A DNA stretch of 64,000 bases. Source: Arthrobacter luteolus NBRC 107841. GTDB lineage: Bacteria; Actinomycetota; Actinomycetes; Actinomycetales; Micrococcaceae. Below the pieces are notes generated by a model. It saw only the letters and a program-made list of their open reading frames with translations. It searched no databases and had not been told where the DNA came from. Position 1 is the first letter of the stretch; every line of letters begins with the position of its first letter. The stretch is from assembly GCF_001552075.1 (NCBI RefSeq), contig NZ_BCQM01000002.1, positions 1 to 64,000 on the forward strand. The letters run 5' to 3'. A program made the position numbers and the translations under genes. Below, piece after piece: positions 53,933 to 61,828 of the stretch.

Positions 53933-55177
53933 ATGAGTGAAGAAACCGAAGCACAGATCCCTCCCGCCCCCAAACGGCCGCTGAAGTCGCGGGCGGGCCT
54001 CGCCCGCGCCCGCCGCATCGTCGTGAAGGTTGGCTCCTCATCGCTGACGTCCGTTGCCGGCGGCATCTCGGATGAGGCCCTGAATTCCCTTGCCGACGTC
54101 CTGGCCGCGCGGCGCCGGCAGGGAACCGAAGTCATCCTGGTGTCCTCCGGCGCCATCTCTGCAGGCCTCGCGCCGCTGGGCCTGTCCAAGCGGCCGGCCC
54201 AGCTGTCGACCCAGCAGGCCGCCGCCAGCGTGGGCCAGGGGCTGCTGATGGCCCGGTACACCCAGGCGTTCGGAGCCCACGGTGTGACGGTGAGCCAGGT
54301 CCTGCTCACTGTGGAAGACCTGATGCGCCGGACCCACCACGCCAACGCACACCGGGCCATGGAGCGGCTGCTGAACTTCGGCGTGGTTCCCATCGTCAAC
54401 GAAAATGACACCGTCGCCAGCCACGAAATCCGCTTCGGCGACAATGACCGGCTGGCAGCCCTCGTTGCCCACCTGGTCAAAGCCGACGCCCTGATCCTGC
54501 TTTCCGACGTCGATGCGCTCTACGACGGCCCGCCGGCTGCCGGCGCGCGGCGCATTCCGGAAGTGACCGGTCTGAAGGATCTTGAAGACGTCCGGATCGG
54601 CAAGGTCGGCAAAGCCGGGGTCGGCACCGGCGGCATGGTCACCAAGGTCGAGGCGGCCACCATTGCCGCGCAGTCGGGCATCCCGGCCCTGGTCACCTCC
54701 ACCGAAAATGCCGCCGCGGCACTGGCCGGAGAGGACGTCGGCACCTGGTTCGCCACGCGCGGCGTCCGCCAGCCGATCCGCCTGCTCTGGCTGGCCCACC
54801 TCGCCAGGATCCAGGGCAGCCTGGTGCTCGACGACGGCGCGGCCCGGGCCGTGGGGGAGCGGCGCCGGTCGCTGCTGCCCGCTGGCATTGTTGCTGTGGA
54901 AGGGCACTTTGAGCCCGGGGACCCGGTGGCGCTGCGCGATACCTCCGGACGCGTCCTCGCCCACGGGCTGACCAACTATGCCTCCGATGAACTGCCCCAG
55001 ATGCTGGGACGCTCCACCCGTGAGCTGGCCCGCGAACTGGGCCACGGATATGAACGTTCAGTGGTGCACGTTAATGACCTGGTCATCCTGCAGCCCCGCT
55101 CCGCCGGAGCAGGGACGGCACCCGCAGCGTCACGGACCGGGCAGGCCCGCGGGGCCGCCGCTACACTGGGAGCATGA
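53933..55177 (+). CDS. proB: Glutamate 5-kinase
   Basis: A 414-aa enzyme for the first step of proline synthesis. Amino acid kinase fold: VVKVGSSSLTSVAGGI, VSSGAISAGLAPLG, NENDTVASHEIRFGDND. A PUA domain follows at about 300-380 (PAGIVAVEGHFEPGD). The short Ala/Gly tail may be disordered. Its stop overlaps the proA start (ATGA). Confidence 0.95.
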   Translation: MSEETEAQIPPAPKRPLKSRAGLARARRIVVKVGSSSLTSVAGGISDEALNSLADVLAARRRQGTEVILVSSGAISAGLAPLGLSKRPAQLSTQQAAASVGQGLLMARYTQAFGAHGVTVSQVLLTVEDLMRRTHHANAHRAMERLLNFGVVPIVNENDTVASHEIRFGDNDRLAALVAHLVKADALILLSDVDALYDGPPAAGARRIPEVTGLKDLEDVRIGKVGKAGVGTGGMVTKVEAATIAAQSGIPALVTSTENAAAALAGEDVGTWFATRGVRQPIRLLWLAHLARIQGSLVLDDGAARAVGERRRSLLPAGIVAVEGHFEPGDPVALRDTSGRVLAHGLTNYASDELPQMLGRSTRELARELGHGYERSVVHVNDLVILQPRSAGAGTAPAASRTGQARGAAATLGA

Positions 55178-56511
55178 CCGCTGTGAACACCACTTCCGTG
55201 AGCACGTCCGCCACATCCGCCGGCCGCAACGGGAGCGGTACGCCAACCCCGGAGGAAGTCGAAGCCGGAGTGCACCGCATTGCCGACCGGGCCAGGACTG
55301 CCGCCCGGCGGATGGCCCGTGCCAACCGCGCCTGGAAGGATCTTGCCCTGGAGCAGATCGCCCAGGACGTCGTCGCCAAGCGCGACGTCGTACTGGCCGC
55401 GAACGCGGAGGATGTTCAGCGGGGCCGGGACAACGGCACATCTGAAGCGCTGCTGGACCGGCTGACACTGACCCCGGAACGCATTGAGGGGCTGGCCGAC
55501 GCGCTGCGGAACCTGGCCGGCCTGCCGGATCCCGTGGGTTCGGTAGCCCGCGGACAGACCCTGCCCAACGGGCTGCGCCTGCGGCAGGTCCATGTTCCCC
55601 TGGGCGTGGTGGGTGCCATCTATGAGGCCCGGCCCAACGTGACCGTGGATATCGCGGGACTGGCGCTCAAGAGCGGAAACGCGGTGATCCTCCGCGGCGG
55701 CAGCGCCGCCGCTTCGACCAACACCGTTCTGGTCGATCTGATCCGGGATGCCCTGGAAACTGTGGGGCTGCCTTCGGACGCTGTCCAGACCATCGACGGT
55801 TACGGCCGGGCGGGCGCCAACGTCCTCATGAAGGCCCGCGGGCGCGTGGACGTCCTGATTCCCCGTGGCGGCCGGGCACTGATCCAGAACGTGGTAACCA
55901 ACGCCGCCGTACCGGTCATTGAGACCGGCGAGGGCAACGTCCATATTTTCCTGGACGAGACCGCGCCCGAAGAGATGGCCATCGACATCCTGCTGAATGC
56001 CAAGACGCAGCGGCCGAGTGTCTGCAACACCGTGGAAACCCTGCTGGTGCACAGCGGCGGCAAGGCAGCCCGCGAAGTCCTGGCCGCCCTGGCGGCTTCC
56101 GGGGTGCGGCTGCACGCCGACGAACGGATCCGGGAAATTCTGCCTGACGGCGTAACAGCCACGGCTGCCACGGACGAGGACTGGGGCCGCGAGTACATGG
56201 ATCTGGACCTGGCCGTGGCGATGGTGGATTCCATGGATGAAGCGCTGGAGCACATCCGCCGCTGGACCACCGGGCACACCGAGGCCATCATCACCAACGA
56301 CCTCGCCAACGCAGAGCGCTTCATTGCCGAAATCGACTCCGCTGCCGTGATCGTCAATGCCTCCACCCGTTTTACCGACGGCGGTGAACTCGGCCTCGGC
56401 GCAGAGGTAGGCATCTCCACCCAGAAGATGCATGCGCGGGGTCCGATGGGCCTGAAGGAATTGACGACCACCAAATGGATCATCCAGGGCGAGGGGCAGG
56501 TGCGGGGCTAA
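55174..56511 (+). CDS. proA: Glutamate-5-semialdehyde dehydrogenase (gamma-glutamyl phosphate reductase)
   Basis: A 445-aa NADPH-dependent aldehyde-dehydrogenase-like enzyme, second step of proline synthesis. VPLGVVGAIYEARPNVTVD, GNAVILRGGSAAASTN, and active Cys in QRPSVCNTVETLLVH. It is translationally coupled to proB, so gamma-glutamyl phosphate can be channelled. A hairpin follows the stop. Confidence 0.95.
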   Translation: MTAVNTTSVSTSATSAGRNGSGTPTPEEVEAGVHRIADRARTAARRMARANRAWKDLALEQIAQDVVAKRDVVLAANAEDVQRGRDNGTSEALLDRLTLTPERIEGLADALRNLAGLPDPVGSVARGQTLPNGLRLRQVHVPLGVVGAIYEARPNVTVDIAGLALKSGNAVILRGGSAAASTNTVLVDLIRDALETVGLPSDAVQTIDGYGRAGANVLMKARGRVDVLIPRGGRALIQNVVTNAAVPVIETGEGNVHIFLDETAPEEMAIDILLNAKTQRPSVCNTVETLLVHSGGKAAREVLAALAASGVRLHADERIREILPDGVTATAATDEDWGREYMDLDLAVAMVDSMDEALEHIRRWTTGHTEAIITNDLANAERFIAEIDSAAVIVNASTRFTDGGELGLGAEVGISTQKMHARGPMGLKELTTTKWIIQGEGQVRG

Positions 56512-56526
56512 CCCCCTTCACCCCCG

Positions 56527-56550
56527 GGCCCGAACTGCGTTGTTCGGGCC
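56527..56550 (+). terminator. Hairpin downstream of proA
   Basis: GGCCCGAAC (56527-56535) pairs with 56542-56550 around TGCGTT; no T-run follows, so it may be only a partial terminator. Confidence 0.45.
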
Positions 56551-56619
56551 ACAGACGCGTACCATTGATCTAGAAACGTTGCTCTGCCGGGTTCTCCGGC
56601 GGTTGATTTAGGGAGATTC

Positions 56620-56856
56620 ATGCTGATCCAGCTTTCCAGTGCTGCAATGATGGCGGCCGAAGTTGCTGAAGAACACGCCGAGGGCACTCCTGCGCTCGTT
56701 TACGGTGCCGTCATTTTTGGCATTTTCATGGTCCTGATGTTCGCCACCATGGCGTTCACCAGCCTGGGGCACCGTCACGAAGCAGCCCCCGAGCACGTGG
56801 ATCCGCAGCGTCAGCACCCTAACAAGCACGATCACGGCCAGGGTATCGCCGAGTAG
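56620..56856 (+). CDS. Small membrane protein of unknown function
   Basis: A 78-aa protein with one clear TM helix (about 28-48, ALVYGAVIFGIFMVLMFATM) and a His/Gln-rich cytosolic tail. GGGAG lies 7 bp upstream of the ATG, giving good translational support. It recurs between proA and nadD in Arthrobacter-type genomes, as I recall. Function unknown. Confidence 0.75.
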   Translation: MLIQLSSAAMMAAEVAEEHAEGTPALVYGAVIFGIFMVLMFATMAFTSLGHRHEAAPEHVDPQRQHPNKHDHGQGIAE

Positions 56857-56892
56857 GCTTCCGCCTCAGGTGGAGCCGCTGGAACCGCACGC

Positions 56893-57558
56893 ATGAACGC
56901 ACGCATCGACACCGCAGACGGCACAGCGAACGGGAACCGCCCTTATCGCCTTGGCGTTATGGGCGGCACGTTTGACCCCATCCACCACGGTCACCTGGTG
57001 GCTGCGAGTGAAGTGGCGTCGGTATTCGACCTTGACGAAGTGGTCTTCGTGCCCACCGGCGAACCGTGGCATAAGTCCGCCCAAACGGTCACACCGGCGG
57101 AGCACCGCTATCTGATGACTGTCATCGCGACTGCTTCGAACCCGCGCTTCAAGGTCAGCCGGGTGGATATCGACCGCCCGGGCCCCACCTACACAATTGA
57201 TACGCTTAGGGATCTGCGCCGCGCGCGTCCGGACGCCGAACTGTTCTTCATCACCGGAGCGGACGCACTGGCGCAGATCCTTTCGTGGAAGGACGTGCAG
57301 GAACTGTGGACGCTGGCCCACTTTGTGGGCGTGACCCGGCCGGGGCATGAACTGCAGAACATGGGCCGGGATGACATCAAGCTCCTGGAGGTCCCGGCGA
57401 TGGCGATCTCCTCGACCGACTGCCGCCAGCGGGTCGCGGCATCCGAGCCGGTCTGGTACCTGGTACCGGACGGAGTGGTGCAGTACATCGCCAAGCACAA
57501 CCTGTACACACCTTCACAGCAGCAGGTTCCGGCTGCCACGACTGAACCAGTAGCCTGA
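56893..57558 (+). CDS. nadD: Nicotinate-nucleotide adenylyltransferase
   Basis: A 221-aa enzyme making deamido-NAD from nicotinate mononucleotide. The nucleotidyltransferase motif [20 protein letters not shown] and the C-terminal [10 protein letters not shown] (ISSTxxR) are present. An N-terminal extension of about 15 residues precedes [11 protein letters not shown] at 56893. Confidence 0.95.
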   Translation: MNARIDTADGTANGNRPYRLGVMGGTFDPIHHGHLVAASEVASVFDLDEVVFVPTGEPWHKSAQTVTPAEHRYLMTVIATASNPRFKVSRVDIDRPGPTYTIDTLRDLRRARPDAELFFITGADALAQILSWKDVQELWTLAHFVGVTRPGHELQNMGRDDIKLLEVPAMAISSTDCRQRVAASEPVWYLVPDGVVQYIAKHNLYTPSQQQVPAATTEPVA

Positions 57559-57583
57559 GCGATCAACACCGGATGGGTAGGAA

Positions 57584-59134
57584 ATGACTAACGGTCCAGA
57601 GTCCGCAGACGCACCTCGACGCAGCCGCCGCGCGGCCGGCTCGACGGCGGATGCGGGGCACCAGGAACGGGAGTCCCAGCAGCGGGCACGGGACCGGGAA
57701 GCCCTTCGTGCCTACAAGGCGCTCACCGACAGCCCGAAACGTCCTGAAGAGTCAAGCGCCAACCCGCCCACCCGCCGCCAGCTGCGGATAGCCCAGCAGC
57801 AGGCCCAGCAGGCTGCCCGGGAAAAAGCCGGCAGCGGACAGCAGGAGAAGGAACCGGAACAGGACGCATCCGCTCCGGTCCGGGCCGAGTCCTCCGGGCC
57901 GGCTGCTGCGGCAGAAGCGCCCGCAAAGACTCCGCAGGCGCAGGCCCCCGCGCCCGGTTCCGGCCGCCGGTCCGGCCCGGCCGCAGCGCCCAGCCGGACC
58001 ACCGAACCCGCACCCCAGGGAGCGAGCCGCAGGGAACGCCGGCGCCGGGCAGCGGAGGAACAGCCTGCCCCCGTCATCCAGCCGGTAACTCCGGCGCCGA
58101 ACCGCGCGCCCTCAGTTCAGGCGTCGCCGTCTGTTCAAGCTTCCCAACCAGGTCAGGCTTCCTCTTCGCTCCCGGGCCAGGCGCCAGCACAGGCACCCGC
58201 CGGTTCCGATGGCCGGGCGGATGCGCGCAGAACGCCGGGCGGCAAGCCGTCGCCTGAAGTGCAGTCATCCCCTGGAGTTCAGCCGTCCTCTGGAGTCCAG
58301 CCTTCATCTGAGTCCGAGCCGTCTCCGGACGTCCAGCGCTCCGCTGGTCCTGAAAAGCGCCCGGTTTCCACCCCGGAACCCAACGCCGACATCGCGGACA
58401 TGTCCGTGGAACAGGCCCTGGCGGCACGGGAAGCGCTGAAGCACCAGGCCCGCAACCAGGTGGCAGCCATGGAAGCCCTGCAGCGGGCCGATCCGCACGC
58501 TGTTGACCTGGAGCTGCTGGCACAGCAGCGGGCACTGGCCGAACGGGCCGCCGTCCTCAACCGCAGGACCCAGAACATCCAGCGCCTGGCCCAGGAAAAC
58601 GAGCAGCGCCGCTCGCCCCAGTCGGACCCAACCACCGCCCACAACCTGGCTATGGTTACCCCGCTCGAGTTCGTAGAGGTCCCCGGCCTGGAACGGCCGG
58701 TCATGAAACGGCCGGCCACGTCCCACGTGCCGGTTGTCACGTCGTCGAACCCCGCTGCACCCATGAATTCTGCTGTACCGTCGAATCCTGCTGCACCGCA
58801 GGCGACGGGTGCCGGCAGGAAGGCCTCCGGCCGGCAGCAGGCGAAGGAGCACCGCCCGGGCGGCGCGCCGGCACGGGGCCAGGAGCCGTCGGATGTCCGG
58901 CATTCCAGGATCCTGGCGCGCGCCGACGCACTGGTGAACGCCCCGCTGGAGGCCGACCAAGGTGCCAAGCCGATCGGTGCGCGAAGCGCGTTCGGACTGG
59001 ACCCCCTGGATGTTATGACTGCGGGCCTCGGCCGCAGCCGGAGGATACGAGCCGTATCCCTGGGAATTGTGGGTGTGGGCCTATCGGCCCTCATCCTCGG
59101 AATAATACTGATCGTCGGCGGCCTTGGCAGCTGA
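57584..59134 (+). CDS. Long disordered protein with C-terminal TM helix
   Basis: A 516-aa protein. Residues 1-270 are Ala/Pro/Gln/Ser-rich with repeats of a SPxVQPSS type near 220-250. A helical region at about 265-350 (MSVEQALAAREALKHQ, LELLAQQRALAERAAVLNRRTQN) looks like coiled coil. One TM helix is at the C-terminus (VSLGIVGVGLSALILGIIL), so the protein is tail-anchored with the long part in the cytosol. No family recognised. It sits between nadD and rsfS, and the rsfS Shine-Dalgarno lies just after its stop. AGGAA precedes the ATG. Confidence 0.7.
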   Translation: MTNGPESADAPRRSRRAAGSTADAGHQERESQQRARDREALRAYKALTDSPKRPEESSANPPTRRQLRIAQQQAQQAAREKAGSGQQEKEPEQDASAPVRAESSGPAAAAEAPAKTPQAQAPAPGSGRRSGPAAAPSRTTEPAPQGASRRERRRRAAEEQPAPVIQPVTPAPNRAPSVQASPSVQASQPGQASSSLPGQAPAQAPAGSDGRADARRTPGGKPSPEVQSSPGVQPSSGVQPSSESEPSPDVQRSAGPEKRPVSTPEPNADIADMSVEQALAAREALKHQARNQVAAMEALQRADPHAVDLELLAQQRALAERAAVLNRRTQNIQRLAQENEQRRSPQSDPTTAHNLAMVTPLEFVEVPGLERPVMKRPATSHVPVVTSSNPAAPMNSAVPSNPAAPQATGAGRKASGRQQAKEHRPGGAPARGQEPSDVRHSRILARADALVNAPLEADQGAKPIGARSAFGLDPLDVMTAGLGRSRRIRAVSLGIVGVGLSALILGIILIVGGLGS

Positions 59135-59153
59135 TACCACACAAGGAGACACG

Positions 59154-59537
59154 TTGAGCGCCACCGAATCATCCATAGATATCGCCCGTACTGCGGCCAG
59201 GGCCGCATCGGCCAAGCTGGCGGATGACATCGTCGCGATCGACGTGAGCGAACGGCTGGCCATCACCGACGTTTTCCTCATCGCGTCCGCGTCGAATGAA
59301 CGCCAGGTCAACGCCATTGTTGACGGCGTGGAAGAAGAACTCGCTAAGTCGGGCCTGAAGCCGGTGCGCCGTGAAGGCCGCAGCGAGGGCCGCTGGGTCC
59401 TGCTGGACTACGCCACGGTTGTGGTGCACGTCCAGCATGAGGAGGACCGGGTGTTCTACGCCCTGGAGCGCCTGTGGAAGGACTGCCCCGCGGTTGACCT
59501 GCAGCTTCCCGAAGAGCCTGCTACCGACGCCGGATAA
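59154..59537 (+). CDS. rsfS: Ribosomal silencing factor RsfS
   Basis: A 127-aa protein that binds L14 on the 50S subunit and blocks subunit joining in starvation. Core KLADDIVAIDVSERLAITDVF, ASASNERQVNAIVDGVEEEL, and DYATVVVHVQHEEDRVFYALERLW. TTG start at 59154 with AAGGAG 5 bp before; longer start in the preceding gene is less likely. Confidence 0.93.
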   Translation: MSATESSIDIARTAARAASAKLADDIVAIDVSERLAITDVFLIASASNERQVNAIVDGVEEELAKSGLKPVRREGRSEGRWVLLDYATVVVHVQHEEDRVFYALERLWKDCPAVDLQLPEEPATDAG

Positions 59538-59545
59538 CGTTGTTC

Positions 59546-59584
59546 TGTGGGGGGCGGGGGCGTCCTGGCCCCGCCCCTCCCACA
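59546..59584 (+). terminator. Hairpin after rsfS
   Basis: TGTGGGGGGCGGGG and CCCCGCCCCTCCCACA form a near-perfect stem with a 9-10-nt loop. No strong T-run. Confidence 0.6.
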
Positions 59585-59612
59585 GCGCGAATACCAACGG
59601 TGTAGTTTGATT

Positions 59613-59640
59613 TTGCACTGCCGCGCTTCTGTACTAAAGT
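59613..59640 (+). promoter_or_regulatory. Candidate promoter of the tRNA-Ala pair
   Basis: TTGCAC (59613-59618) and TAAAGT (59635-59640) with a 16-bp spacer. It lies about 90 bp before the first tRNA-Ala, so a 5' leader would be trimmed by RNase P. Confidence 0.45.
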
Positions 59641-59737
59641 AGAGGAGTTGCTTCGGCCCGGGCGCAGGAAACCGGAACCGAAACAACAGGAAAAACCAGA
59701 GAAATACACTGAATTATGCTGTCATTGACAGTAGTTC

Positions 59738-59810
59738 GGGGCTGTGGCGCAGCTGGTAGCGCACCTGCATGGCATGCAGGGGGTCAGGGGTTCGAGTCCC
59801 CTCAGCTCCA
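59738..59810 (+). tRNA. tRNA-Ala (GGC), copy 1
   Basis: GGGGCTG acceptor strand, anticodon stem CCTGC/GCAGG with loop ATGGCAT (anticodon GGC), T-arm GGGG-TTCGAGT-CCCC. CCA is not encoded after A59810. Confidence 0.96.
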
Positions 59811-59879
59811 CCGATAAACCTACGGGCAGCCGTGGTTTAGGGTTGGATCGAAGGGTCCAGTGGAATCAACAACTGAATT

Positions 59880-59952
59880 GGGGCTGTGGCGCAGCTGGTA
59901 GCGCACCTGCATGGCATGCAGGGGGTCAGGGGTTCGAGTCCCCTCAGCTCCA
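59880..59952 (+). tRNA. tRNA-Ala (GGC), copy 2
   Basis: Identical to the first copy over all 73 bases, 69 bp downstream. Here CCA follows at 59953-59955. Anticodon GGC. Confidence 0.96.
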
Positions 59953-59979
59953 CCAATTCAAAGTCAGTATCACCAACGT

Positions 59980-60013
59980 AAAACCTGTTCCGCATCTGCG
60001 GGGCAGGTTTTTT
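59980..60013 (+). terminator. Intrinsic terminator of the tRNA-Ala transcript
   Basis: AAAACCTGTTCCGC and GCGGGGCAGGTTTT pair (two G-T pairs, loop ATCT), followed by more T. It lies 25 bp after the second tRNA-Ala. Confidence 0.88.
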
Positions 60014-60101
60014 GTTGTCGTGGTGCCGGGTTTTTTATCCTCCTGACGCTGGGCCGTGTGCCTCACGGCCACCAGGCGCCGGGATATGAAAAGGTGGGCG
60101 C

Positions 60102-61022
60102 GTGAGGATTGAACAACCTGCCGAAGGAGAACCCCGCCGTCCGCATGGTCCGCGGGACCCCGGCGATGCCTGGGTGGTCGCGGAATCCGGCGAGCGGTAC
60201 TGGGGGCGCTTCGGTGCTGCCGGCCTGCTCGCGTTCGACCCGGCGCGGGGGATCCTGCTGCAGCACCGGGTCTCCTGGAGCCACCACGGCGACACCTGGG
60301 CGCTCCCGGGCGGTGCGCGGCATGAGCATGAGCCGGCGCTGGCTGCGGCCCTCCGGGAGTCTGCCGAGGAAGCCGGTGTTCCGGAATCAGCCATCCGGCC
60401 CCGGCTGATGAGCGTGCTGGACCTCGGTGTCTGGTCCTACGCCACGATCGTCGGAGACGTCACCGAGCCGTTTGAAGCCGTCATCAGTGATCCCGAAAGC
60501 CATGAGCTCGCCTGGGTGAGGCCCGACGACGTTGCCGGGCTGCCCCTGCACCCCGGGTTCGCGGAATCCTGGCTCCGGCTGCAGCCGCTGCTCCAGGTCC
60601 GCCCCGCCGTCGTCATTGACGCGGCGAACGTCATCGGCTCGGTGCCGGACGGCTGGTGGAAGGACCGGGCGGGAGCTGCGGCCCGGCTGCTGGACGCCGT
60701 TGCCGCTGCCTCGGTCCGCGGGCTGCCGGCGCCGCTGCTCGGCCTGCCGGAAGATACCTGGTATCCCGAACTGGTGGTTGTGCTGGAGGGCCAGGCCCGC
60801 TCCGTTCCGGACCCCGCTGCTCCGAACCCTGCCGGCCGCGTCAGGGTTATCCGGGCCGGCAGCTCCGGGGATGACGCTGTGGCAGCAGCTGCCGAGCAGC
60901 TGGCTGCCGGGGGATACCGGGTCACGGTGGCCACGAGCGACCGGGAGCTCGCGGACCGCAGCCGCAGCGCCGGTGCAGCGGTTATTGGTTCCGGTAGGCT
61001 CCGGGACGAGCTCGGCTACTGA
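60102..61022 (+). CDS. NUDIX hydrolase fused to a NYN/PIN-like domain
   Basis: A 306-aa protein. NUDIX domain at about 30-150 with the full box GGARHEHEPALAAALRESAE plus EAGV (Gx5Ex7REUxEExGU). From about 168 a second domain begins VVIDAANVIGSVPDGWWKDR and ends with acidic SSGDDAVA and TVATSDRELADR, the pattern of metal-binding Asp in NYN/PIN nucleases. GTG start with AAAGGTGG upstream. The fusion joins nucleotide-pyrophosphate cleavage to a possible RNase. Substrates unknown. The 3' end overlaps the convergent YhhN gene by 41 bp. Confidence 0.78.
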   Translation: MRIEQPAEGEPRRPHGPRDPGDAWVVAESGERYWGRFGAAGLLAFDPARGILLQHRVSWSHHGDTWALPGGARHEHEPALAAALRESAEEAGVPESAIRPRLMSVLDLGVWSYATIVGDVTEPFEAVISDPESHELAWVRPDDVAGLPLHPGFAESWLRLQPLLQVRPAVVIDAANVIGSVPDGWWKDRAGAAARLLDAVAAASVRGLPAPLLGLPEDTWYPELVVVLEGQARSVPDPAAPNPAGRVRVIRAGSSGDDAVAAAAEQLAAGGYRVTVATSDRELADRSRSAGAAVIGSGRLRDELGY

Positions 61023-61689
61023 GCAGACCGGCAACGATCAGGCCCTGGCCGGCGCAGTAGGTGAGCATTACCAGTGCGCTGGTCCAGGCGGGCATCGCCT
61101 CCGGGAGGAAGATTCGCAGGGCCAGCACGGTGTCCGAGGCCAGGAAGAGGATACCGCCCGCGGCGATGACGGGGTTGCAGCGGGCAGCCGTTGCCGCCGT
61201 CCCGCCCAGCACGAGTCCGTACACCACCACCGCGGGAGCGAGGGTCCCCAGCGCTGGCCAGAGAACCAGGAGCATCAGCACCCACCACAGCGGAAAAACC
61301 AGCGCCCAGCGCGGGAATGGCCGTACGGCGGCGTACCTCCACAGCAGCCGGATGTAGCAGAGATGGGCGATGCCGAAGGAAGCGAGCATCACCGGAAGCT
61401 CAGGGGCCTGCGGGAAGAAAGCCCCGGCGCCGTCGCCGATCCAGGAGAAGAAGAGCGCGGCCAGCAGCAGGATGGCTGGTGCCTGCCGCCAGCCCTGTCC
61501 GCGCAGTGCCCAAACGGCCGCTGCGGCCAGCAGCGGCATCAGCACGAGTTTTGTTGGTCCGGCAACGGCGTCAGCCTCGGCCAGGCGCGCACCCACATGG
61601 ACGGCGGAGAGCGCAGCGAACGGAATGAACCCCCACCACCAGCTGCGGGGCAGGGCTGCTGTCCGGGCAGCAAGTGATTCAGTGGTCAC
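60982..61689 (-). CDS. YhhN family lysoplasmalogenase-like membrane protein
   Basis: A 235-aa protein with about 8 TM segments. It matches the YhhN/TMEM86 family: TKLVLMPLLAAAAVWAL near the start, FFSWIGDGAG with the conserved Asp, and LFLASDTVLALRIFLP near residue 180 (second Asp). The family hydrolyses the vinyl ether bond of lysoplasmalogens. GTG at 61689 has AAGGAGA 4 bp upstream; the longer frame upstream is GGGCC-repeat derived. Confidence 0.82.
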   Translation of the reverse strand: MTTESLAARTAALPRSWWWGFIPFAALSAVHVGARLAEADAVAGPTKLVLMPLLAAAAVWALRGQGWRQAPAILLLAALFFSWIGDGAGAFFPQAPELPVMLASFGIAHLCYIRLLWRYAAVRPFPRWALVFPLWWVLMLLVLWPALGTLAPAVVVYGLVLGGTAATAARCNPVIAAGGILFLASDTVLALRIFLPEAMPAWTSALVMLTYCAGQGLIVAGLLSSRARPGAYRNQ

Positions 61690-61700
61690 GGACTCTCCTT

Positions 61701-61730
61701 CGGGCCGGGCCGGGCCGGGCTGGGCCGGGC
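61701..61730. repeat. Six tandem CGGGC units in the YhhN leader
   Basis: Six 5-bp CGGGC units, one with T for C, lie 11 bp upstream of the YhhN start codon. Confidence 0.7.
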
Positions 61731-61828
61731 ATCGGCTCATCGTACGGCGTGCAGGGCAGGTCAGGGTGCAACGCCACGGCGGTCCTACGGCCGGAGGGCC
61801 CACAGCAGCGGCGGGAACGGGCGGGCGC

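Noticed and set aside
59738-59955. Attachment site or duplicated mobile element at the tRNA-Ala pair
   Set aside because: The repeat is the tRNA genes themselves; no integrase or element lies nearby, so simple gene duplication fits.
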